DNA from: Roseiterribacter gracilis
GTDB lineage: Bacteria; Pseudomonadota; Alphaproteobacteria; BOG-932; Roseiterribacteraceae
Assembly: GCA_018332375.1 (NCBI GenBank)
Contig: BOPV01000001.1
Span: 4,154,001-4,218,000 of the forward strand
DNA length: 64,000 bases
Direction: 5' to 3'
Shown: piece by piece, positions 58,690 through 64,000 of the stretch
Position numbering within the stretch: position 1 is the stretch's first letter
How the letters are laid out: the number at the start of each line of letters is the position of its first letter
Translations under genes and position numbers: made by a program
The notes under the pieces: generated by a model
What the model was told of the DNA's origin: nothing
Seen by the model: only the letters and a program-made list of their open reading frames with translations
Databases searched by the model: none

Positions 58690-59442
58690 ATGACGATGGT
58701 TGGACATACGCCGGTGGTGGTCCTGGTGACCCCGCAGCTGGGCGAGAATATCGGCGCCTGCGCGCGCGCCATGCTGAATTGCGGCCTGACCGAGCTGCGT
58801 CTGGTGGCGCCGCGCGACGGCTGGCCCAACGAACGCGCGACCGCCGCGGCATCGGGCGCGGGCGCGGTGCTGGAGGCGGCCCAGCTCTACCCGACCACCG
58901 CGGCGGCGCTCGCCGACCTGCATTACGTGCTGGCGACCACCGCCCGCCCGCGCGACATGGTCAAAGAGATCGTCACCCCGGAAGAGGGGGCCCAGCGCCT
59001 CCATGCGCGGGCCGCCCAGGGGCAGCGCAGCGGCATTCTGTTCGGGGCCGAGCGGATGGGGCTGATCAACGACGACATCCCGCGCGCCGACGCGATCCTC
59101 AACATCCCGGTCAATCCCGCCTTTTCCTCGTTAAACCTGGCCCAGGCGGTGCTGCTGGTCGGCTATGCCTGGCGGCGGGCCGGAATCGAGGTCGAGCCGT
59201 CGGTGATGGATACGAGCGGCGTGGCCCCGGCGACCAAGAACGAGGTCGAGAATCTATTCCGGCACCTGGACGAGGCCCTGGCCGCGGGCGGCTTCTATAC
59301 CAGCGAGCAGCAGCGGCCCTCGATGACCCGGAACCTCTACAACCTGCTGCAGCGGACCCAGATGACCGAGCAGGAGGTCCGGACCTTCCATGGGGTCATC
59401 GTTGCGCTAAGCGGTCGCAGCCGGACCTCCAGGGGCAGCTAA
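58690..59442 (+). CDS. TrmJ-type tRNA (cytidine/uridine-2'-O-)-methyltransferase, SPOUT family
   Basis: A 250-residue SPOUT methyltransferase: VVVLVTPQLGENIGACARAM at the N-terminus (SpoU motif 1), GILFGAERMGLINDDIPRAD (motif 2) and LNIPVNPAFSSLNLAQAVLL (motif 3 knot). The C-terminal helical extension has family residues NLFRHLDEALAAGGFYTSEQ...RNLYNLLQR. TrmJ methylates position 32 of the tRNA anticodon loop. The start at 58690 gives the family start; a long in-frame extension to 58498 is rejected. A second ATG lies two codons on. Confidence 0.9.
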   Translation: MTMVGHTPVVVLVTPQLGENIGACARAMLNCGLTELRLVAPRDGWPNERATAAASGAGAVLEAAQLYPTTAAALADLHYVLATTARPRDMVKEIVTPEEGAQRLHARAAQGQRSGILFGAERMGLINDDIPRADAILNIPVNPAFSSLNLAQAVLLVGYAWRRAGIEVEPSVMDTSGVAPATKNEVENLFRHLDEALAAGGFYTSEQQRPSMTRNLYNLLQRTQMTEQEVRTFHGVIVALSGRSRTSRGS

Positions 59443-59513
59443 AGGCCCGGATTTCTTGACTCCGAGGCCGCCATCCCTATGGTGCGCGCCTTCTTCCCGA
59501 GAACGTGGATATG

Positions 59514-59568
59514 GGCCCTAGGGCCGATGTCCCGCCGCCGGTCGCAAGACCGGGGGCCTATCGGGACA
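59514..59568 (+). promoter_or_regulatory. Structured 5' leader upstream of rpsD
   Basis: The region carries a 12-bp palindrome GGCCCTAGGGCC (59514-59525). A nested structure follows: outer stem TGTCCCG (59528-59534) / CGGGACA (59562-59568) enclosing inner stem CCGGTC-GCAA-GACCGG (59538-59553) with a GNRA tetraloop. It ends 38 nt before the rpsD start. Such architecture fits a ribosomal-protein autoregulatory leader for S4, but no known leader family is claimed. Confidence 0.6.
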
Positions 59569-59606
59569 CCCAAGCGATCGAATGATCGCGCAAAAATGAG
59601 AGACCG

Positions 59607-60221
59607 ATGAGCAAGCGTCAAAACTCCAAGCACAAGATCGACCGCCGTCTTGGCGTCAATCTGTGGGGTCGTGCCAAGAGCCCGATTAACAAGCGTGAAT
59701 ACGGCCCGGGCCAGCACGGCCAGCGCCGCAAGAAGCCGACCGACTACGGCATTCAGCTGATGGCGAAGCAGAAGCTGAAGGGCTACTACGGCAACATCGG
59801 CGAACGTCAGTTCCGCCGTTACTACGCCGAAGCCGTGCGTCGTCGCGGTGACACGGGCGATCTGCTGCTCGAACTGCTCGAGCGCCGCCTGGACACGGTC
59901 ATCTACCGTATGAAATTCGTCGCGACGGTGTTTGCCGCGCGTCAGTTCGTCAGCCACGGCCACATCAAGGTCAACGGCAAGCGCGTCACCATTCCGTCCT
60001 ACTCGGTGAAGGATGGCGACGTGATCGAAGTGAAGGACAAGTCGAAGCAGCTTGAGGTCGTGGTGGTTGCCACGCAGCTCAACGAGCGCGACGTGCCGGA
60101 CTATGTCGAAGTCGATCACAAGGCGATGAAGGGCTCGTTCGTTCGTGGCCCGAAGCCGACCGACATTCCGTACCCGGTGCAGATGGAACCGAACCTGGTC
60201 GTCGAATATTATTCGCGCTGA
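59607..60221 (+). CDS. rpsD: 30S ribosomal protein S4
   Basis: A 204-residue S4. The N-terminal domain holds RRLGVNLWGRAKSPINKREY and GQHGQRRKKPTDYGIQLMAK. The S4 RNA-binding domain is LLELLERRLDTVIYRMKFVA...GHIKVNGKRVTIPSYSVKDG, and the protein ends in MEPNLVVEYYSR. It initiates 30S assembly by binding 16S rRNA. The gene is monocistronic, with a structured leader and a strong terminator. Confidence 0.98.
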   Translation: MSKRQNSKHKIDRRLGVNLWGRAKSPINKREYGPGQHGQRRKKPTDYGIQLMAKQKLKGYYGNIGERQFRRYYAEAVRRRGDTGDLLLELLERRLDTVIYRMKFVATVFAARQFVSHGHIKVNGKRVTIPSYSVKDGDVIEVKDKSKQLEVVVVATQLNERDVPDYVEVDHKAMKGSFVRGPKPTDIPYPVQMEPNLVVEYYSR

Positions 60222-60244
60222 TCAGTCGGACCATTCCGATCAAG

Positions 60245-60276
60245 AAGGGCCGCGGTGCAAACCGCGGCCCTTTTTC
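60245..60276 (+). terminator. Intrinsic terminator after rpsD
   Basis: A perfect 12-bp stem AAGGGCCGCGGT/ACCGCGGCCCTT with a GCAA loop, running into TTTTT, about 24 nt after the stop. Confidence 0.93.
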
Positions 60277-60291
60277 GTTTAGGCTCACGTC

Positions 60292-60888
60292 ATGGCCGAT
60301 CTCTTCGCCAGCAACATCGAAACCATCCGCGACGGCGTCGTGCTGCTGCGCGGTTTTGCCGATGCGCGTGTTCTGCTGCCGTTGATCGACGACATCGCAT
60401 CGGTGTCGCCGTTTCGCAGCATGACCGTGCCGGGCGGCAAGTCGATGTCGGTGGCGACGACGAGCTGCGGCGCGCGCGGCTGGTACACCGATGCGCGTGG
60501 CTATCGTTACGAGACGATCGATCCGGTGACGGGAAGACCATGGCCCGCGATGCCGGATGCGTTTCGTACGCTCGCCATCGATGCTGCTGCGCGTGCGGGC
60601 TTTGTCGGGTTCGATCCCGATTCCTGCCTGATCAATCGCTACGCGCCGGGCGCCAAGATGGGCGCGCATGTCGACAAGGACGAATTGGATTTCAACCAGC
60701 CAATCGTGTCGGTGTCGCTGGGACTGCCGGCGCGATTCAAGATCGCAGACGCGGTTATTCCGCTCAGTGACGGTGACGTCGTCGTCTTTGGCGGTCCCGC
60801 ACGTAAAGCGAAGCACGGCGTGTCGCCGGTTGCGGCGGGGGCTTTGCCGTATCGCTTCAACTTGACGTTTCGGCGCGCCGGCCCATGA
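60292..60888 (+). CDS. alkB: AlkB-type alpha-ketoglutarate-dependent DNA dealkylase
   Basis: A 198-residue Fe(II)/2-oxoglutarate dioxygenase. N-terminal VVLLRGFAD; substrate region SVATTSCGARGWYTDARGYR; metal ligands H126 and D128 in NRYAPGAKMGAHVDKDELD and H175 in RKAKHGVSPV; 2-oxoglutarate arginines in PYRFNLTFRR. It reverses 1-methyladenine and 3-methylcytosine damage. It follows the rpsD terminator by 16 nt. The base-excision glycosylase gene is convergent with it, so two DNA repair genes sit side by side. Confidence 0.93.
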   Translation: MADLFASNIETIRDGVVLLRGFADARVLLPLIDDIASVSPFRSMTVPGGKSMSVATTSCGARGWYTDARGYRYETIDPVTGRPWPAMPDAFRTLAIDAAARAGFVGFDPDSCLINRYAPGAKMGAHVDKDELDFNQPIVSVSLGLPARFKIADAVIPLSDGDVVVFGGPARKAKHGVSPVAAGALPYRFNLTFRRAGP

Positions 60889-60907
60889 TCGTTTCGCCGT
60901 AGGCGAA

Positions 60908-61423
60908 CTACGATCCAGCGGAAGCGGAGCTTCCGCGCACACGAACAGACAATGCGCGCCAAGGTTCGAGCGTCCACGCATTCATCGCCGCCGGTGAAGG
61001 CGAGGGGACGATCCAAAGCTCGGTGTCGCCGATGCGTAGTTCCTGCGGCCCGTAGACGGCTTTCTTCCCGCACACAGCGCGACCACCGTTCAGCGACGTG
61101 AAGGCCAGCACGCGCGGACGGAAGGTTTCGAGCTTGCGGCGCAGCCCATCGACGTCGAATGCATCGCGCGGCAATTCGTGATCCATGCCCGACGCGTGTT
61201 TGCACAGATCGGTGAGGCCGATGTTGAGATCGAGCAGTTGGGGAAATTCGTGCGGCGCGAACAGGCGCGGTGTCAGGCCGACAGCGAATAGGGTCGGCCA
61301 GAATTTGTTCTGCTTGTGGGCGTAATATGCTTGCGCCCGGGCAGAGACATGCCCGGGCGCAGTACCACAGAAAACCAGATCGAGATCCGGACGCAGCAGG
61401 TCCGGAAGAACGTCGTGTTGCAG
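60908..61423 (-). CDS. Mismatch-specific DNA glycosylase (Mug/TDG-like) with probable non-ATG start
   Basis: The frame gives 171 residues: LPDLLRPDLDLVFCGTAPGH, RAQAYYAHKQNKFWPTLFAV, GLTPRLFAPHEFPQLLDLNI, GLTDLCKHASGMDHELP and IVPSPSPAAMNAW. These are the family motifs (GTAPG in the active-site loop, NKFW, GLTDL.KHASG.D, PSPSPA). The only ATG lies at 61186, which would delete the catalytic motif. Between the in-frame stop inside grxD and that motif there is no ATG, GTG or TTG. The best start is CTG at 61423, one base after the grxD stop (TAA-C-CTG), probably by translational coupling. A sequencing error is an alternative. Confidence 0.8.
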   Translation of the reverse strand: MQHDVLPDLLRPDLDLVFCGTAPGHVSARAQAYYAHKQNKFWPTLFAVGLTPRLFAPHEFPQLLDLNIGLTDLCKHASGMDHELPRDAFDVDGLRRKLETFRPRVLAFTSLNGGRAVCGKKAVYGPQELRIGDTELWIVPSPSPAAMNAWTLEPWRALSVRVRGSSASAGS

Positions 61424-61424
61424 G

Positions 61425-61766
61425 TTAAGCGCGCGCCTGAACTGCGACGCCCTTGTCGCTCAACAAGGTGGTGAGCTCACCGGTCTGCGCCATTTCGCGA
61501 ACGATGTCGCAGCCGCCGACGAATTCGCCTTTGACGTAGAGCTGCGGAATGGTCGGCCACTGGGCGTAATCTTTGATGCCCTGACGCAGGCCGGGATCCT
61601 GCAGCACGTCGACGCCTTTGTACGGCACGCCGAGATAGTTCAGCACCTGCACCACCGCGGCCGAGAAGCCGCATTGCGGGAAGACGGGCGTGCCCTTCAT
61701 GAACAGCACGACGTCGTTGGTGGTCACTTCGTTCTTGATGCGGTCCAGGACCGTCTGGTCGGTCAT
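61425..61766 (-). CDS. grxD: Monothiol glutaredoxin, Grx4/GrxD type
   Basis: A 113-residue protein with the monothiol CGFS active site in TPVFPQCGFSAAVVQVLNYL (C32), the glutathione-site WPTIPQLYVKGEFVGGCDIV, and the normal GrxD length. Such proteins bind [2Fe-2S] clusters with glutathione, often together with BolA. It lies directly downstream of bolA, a classic functional pairing. Confidence 0.95.
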   Translation of the reverse strand: MTDQTVLDRIKNEVTTNDVVLFMKGTPVFPQCGFSAAVVQVLNYLGVPYKGVDVLQDPGLRQGIKDYAQWPTIPQLYVKGEFVGGCDIVREMAQTGELTTLLSDKGVAVQARA

Positions 61767-61783
61767 CTCAATCGTTCCTTCTC

Positions 61784-62017
61784 TCAGTCCTTCGCAGCGG
61801 TCTGCAGCGCCAGCGCGTGCAGTTCGCCGCCCATGCGGCCTTGCAGCGCGCGGTACACCAATTGGTGCTGTTGGATACGGGTCAAGCCTTTGAAGGCCGA
61901 CGACGTGACATGTGCGGCGTAATGGTCGCCGTCGCCGCGCAGATCATCGATCCGCACGTCGGCGTCGGGCAGCGCCTGCTTGATCAGCTGTTCGATGTGC
62001 GTGGCATCCATCGCCAT
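61784..62017 (-). CDS. BolA-family protein
   Basis: A 77-residue protein of the BolA/YrbA type: IEQLIKQALPDADVRIDDLR, DGDHYAAHVTSSAFKGLTRI with the conserved histidine region, and QQHQLVYRALQGRMGGELHA (the HQ-VY-AL signature). It partners GrxD in [2Fe-2S] handling. AGGAG in the end of purL lies about 10 nt before the ATG. purL, bolA and grxD are probably one transcript. Confidence 0.93.
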   Translation of the reverse strand: MAMDATHIEQLIKQALPDADVRIDDLRGDGDHYAAHVTSSAFKGLTRIQQHQLVYRALQGRMGGELHALALQTAAKD

Positions 62018-62019
62018 CG

Positions 62020-64000
62020 TTAGATTTCTCCTGCCATGAGGGCCGGCAACCAGGCTTCGTTCGCCTGTTTCAGCGCCGCGACTTCGACCGAAGCCGCACC
62101 GAGCTTCAACGCGGTGCCTTGGCTTTGACCGATACGGCGCACCGGGACCTTTGCCTGTTCGGCCGCACGCGTCACCACGTCCGGCTGGTTGGTGGCCAGG
62201 ATATAGCGCCCCTGGTCCTCCCCGAACAGCAGCCCGGCCTTTTCTTCGAGCGCCAGGGTGGCGCCGATGCCGCTCGCCATCGCCATTTCCGCGATCGCGA
62301 CCAGCAGGCCGCCGCCGCCGACATCGTGGCTGGCCTGGATGTGGCCGGCCTGGATCTGGCCGCGCACGAAGTCGCCGGTGCGGCGTTCGGCGGCGAGATC
62401 GACCGGCGGGGGCGGGCCCATTTCTTTGCCGTGGATCTCGCGTAGATAGAGCGTGCGGCCGAGATGGCCGGTGCCGGGTTCGCCGACCAGCAGCAACGTC
62501 AAACCATCGCGCAGCGACAGACCGACTGCGCGACGTGCGTCGTCGAGCAACCCAACGCCGCCGATTGCGGGCGTCGGCAAAATCGGTTCGCCGTCAGTTT
62601 CGTTGTAGAGCGAGACGTTGCCGCTCACGACCGGGAAGTCGAGCGCGATGCATGCTTCGGCCATGCCTTCGATGCAGCCCGCAAACTGTCCCATGATGCG
62701 CGGCTTTTCGGGGTTGCCGAAATTCATGTTGTCGGTGACCGCAAGCGGCAGCGCACCGACCGCGCTCAAATTGCGCCACGCTTCGGCAACCGCTTGTCGT
62801 CCGCCCTGCACCGGATCGGCAACGCAGTAACGCGGCGTGCAGTCGGTGGTGATGGCAACGGCTTTGCTGGTGGTTTCGTCGACGCGCACGACAGCTGCGT
62901 CGGCCTGACCCGGCCCCCACACAGTGTCGCCGCGCACCAGCGAGTCGTACTGTTCCCAGATCCAACGTTTGGATGCGAGATCGGCCGTCGCGATCAGTTT
63001 CTGCAGCACGTCGAGCGGTGCCGACGGCAGATCATAAGCAGCGTCGAGCGGCGCCGGCGTCGGCGTCTTTTCCCACGGCCGTTCGTATTTCGGCGCTTCG
63101 TCGACCAGCGGCCGCACCGGCAGATCGCAATAGAGCTTGTCGTTCATGCGCAGCACGAGACGACCCGTGTCGGTGAGCTTGCCGATCACCGCAAAGTCGA
63201 GCTCCCATTTGTGGAAGATCGCTTCGGCGAGTTTCTCGCGGCCCGGCTTCAAGATGATCAACATGCGCTCCTGGCTTTCGGAGAGCATGATTTCGTACGG
63301 CGTCATGCCGCGCTCGCGCTGCGGCACGCGGCCGAGATCGAGCTCCATGCCGAGACCGCCTTTGTCGGCCATCTCGACCGACGACGACGTCAGGCCGGCA
63401 GCGCCCATGTCCTGGATCGACACGATCGCATCGGTCGCCATCAATTCCAGGCAGGCTTCGATCAGCAACTTCTCGGTGAAGGGATCGCCGACCTGCACGG
63501 TCGGGCGTTTCGCTTCGCTGTCGCCGCTGAATTCCGCCGACGCCATCACGGCGCCGCGAATGCCGTCGCGTCCGGTTTTCGAACCGACATAGACGACGGG
63601 ATTCCCCAAGCCTGCGGCAGCCGAATAAAAGATCTTGTCGGCGTTGGCGATGCCGACCGTCATCGCATTGACGAGAATGTTGCCGTTATAGCCGGCGTGA
63701 AATTCGGTTTCGCCGCCGACAGTGGGAACGCCGACCGAATTGCCGTAGCCGCCGATGCCGGCGACGACGCCGTTCACCAGATGCCGCGTCTTGGGATGTT
63801 TCGGATCGCCGAAGCGCAGCGCGTTCATGTTCGCGATCGGACGCGCGCCCATCGTGAACACGTCGCGCAGAATACCGCCCACACCGGTCGCCGCGCCCTG
63901 ATAGGGCTCGATGAAGCTCGGATGGTTGTGGCTTTCCATTTTGAAGATGACGGCCTGGCCGTCGCCGATATCGACGACGCCGGCATTCTCGCCTGGGCCG
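62020..64000 (-). CDS. purL: Phosphoribosylformylglycinamidine synthase II (PurL), 5' end missing
   Basis: The 3' part of purL, about 659 residues of an expected ~735; the start lies beyond the right edge. Visible: ESHNHPSFIEPYQGAATGVG, the ATP/Mg site GVGGILRDVFTMGARPIANM, GNSVGVPTVGGE, SIQDMGAAGLTSSSVEMADK and, in the second half, VGNVSLYNET-type SGNVSLYNETDGEPI and SHDVGGGGLLVAIAEMAMAS. It makes FGAM in purine synthesis and in alphaproteobacteria works with separate PurS and PurQ. Confidence 0.97.
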   Translation of the reverse strand, partial: GPGENAGVVDIGDGQAVIFKMESHNHPSFIEPYQGAATGVGGILRDVFTMGARPIANMNALRFGDPKHPKTRHLVNGVVAGIGGYGNSVGVPTVGGETEFHAGYNGNILVNAMTVGIANADKIFYSAAAGLGNPVVYVGSKTGRDGIRGAVMASAEFSGDSEAKRPTVQVGDPFTEKLLIEACLELMATDAIVSIQDMGAAGLTSSSVEMADKGGLGMELDLGRVPQRERGMTPYEIMLSESQERMLIILKPGREKLAEAIFHKWELDFAVIGKLTDTGRLVLRMNDKLYCDLPVRPLVDEAPKYERPWEKTPTPAPLDAAYDLPSAPLDVLQKLIATADLASKRWIWEQYDSLVRGDTVWGPGQADAAVVRVDETTSKAVAITTDCTPRYCVADPVQGGRQAVAEAWRNLSAVGALPLAVTDNMNFGNPEKPRIMGQFAGCIEGMAEACIALDFPVVSGNVSLYNETDGEPILPTPAIGGVGLLDDARRAVGLSLRDGLTLLLVGEPGTGHLGRTLYLREIHGKEMGPPPPVDLAAERRTGDFVRGQIQAGHIQASHDVGGGGLLVAIAEMAMASGIGATLALEEKAGLLFGEDQGRYILATNQPDVVTRAAEQAKVPVRRIGQSQGTALKLGAASVEVAALKQANEAWLPALMAGEI

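Noticed and set aside
1..64000. Mobile elements, prophage, CRISPR, tRNA or rRNA genes
   Set aside because: I saw no transposase or integrase motifs, no evenly spaced direct repeats, and no tRNA-like cloverleaf or rRNA sequence on reading through; weak or degenerate copies could be missed by eye.

Overview
The window is 64 kb of GC-rich chromosome (roughly 60-65% G+C by eye) from what is probably an alphaproteobacterium. The evidence for that is the purL-bolA-grxD order, monocistronic rpsD, an ECF sigma/NrsF (DUF1109) pair, a general-stress-type CsbD gene, an Oar-like TonB-dependent receptor and several PEP-CTERM proteins. The genus cannot be fixed from the sequence alone. I saw no rRNA, tRNA, CRISPR array, transposase or integrase. 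Genes are dense, with many 4-bp ATGA/GTGA overlaps.

Layout: (1) 0-6 kb: a PepSY-repeat exported protein, then an RND efflux pump with its adaptor and TetR regulator, ending at an intrinsic terminator. (2) 6-7.2 kb: small stress-type genes (CsbD, a 46-residue hydrophilic protein, an NTF2-like protein). (3) 7.4-12.8 kb: a branched-chain amino acid ABC operon livJHMGF with a DUF938 methyltransferase coupled at its end. (4) 12.7-18.1 kb: a PEP-CTERM protein, two decayed gene tails, and a MacAB/Dev-like ABC exporter operon. (5) 18.2-21.9 kb: a ThiF/MoeB-like enzyme divergent from a TPP-riboswitch-controlled thiO-thiS-thiG-thiE operon. (6) 22-29 kb: a GT-C-like membrane protein, nitronate monooxygenase, tandem PEP-CTERM paralogues, an SPFH protein, a flavin-reductase-like protein and a single-domain response regulator. 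(7) 29-35.8 kb: a 5'-nucleotidase plus a BMP-type ABC importer, which together look like a nucleotide-to-nucleoside scavenging unit. (8) 36-39.3 kb: a large Oar-like TonB receptor. (9) 39.5-41.3 kb: a VOC lipoprotein translationally coupled to an ECF sigma factor and NrsF-type anti-sigma factor.

(10) 41.4-57.8 kb is the most notable region: a Pel exopolysaccharide locus. It encodes the PelA hydrolase and deacetylase as two separate proteins, PelB as two separate proteins (inner-membrane-anchored TPR part and outer-membrane barrel part), PelD with an apparently intact c-di-GMP I-site, PelE, PelF and PelG. A PelX-like sugar epimerase closes the run. A methyl-accepting chemotaxis protein lies between pelD and pelE and a CheY-like receiver between pelG and the epimerase. 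No PelC lipoprotein is evident. The layout suggests a Pel machine tied to a chemoreceptor and a receiver, next to an ECF sigma factor.

(11) 57.8-64 kb: an uncharacterised protein, TrmJ-like methyltransferase, rpsD with a structured leader, alkB, a mismatch-specific DNA glycosylase that lacks an ordinary start codon, grxD, bolA and the truncated purL at the window edge.
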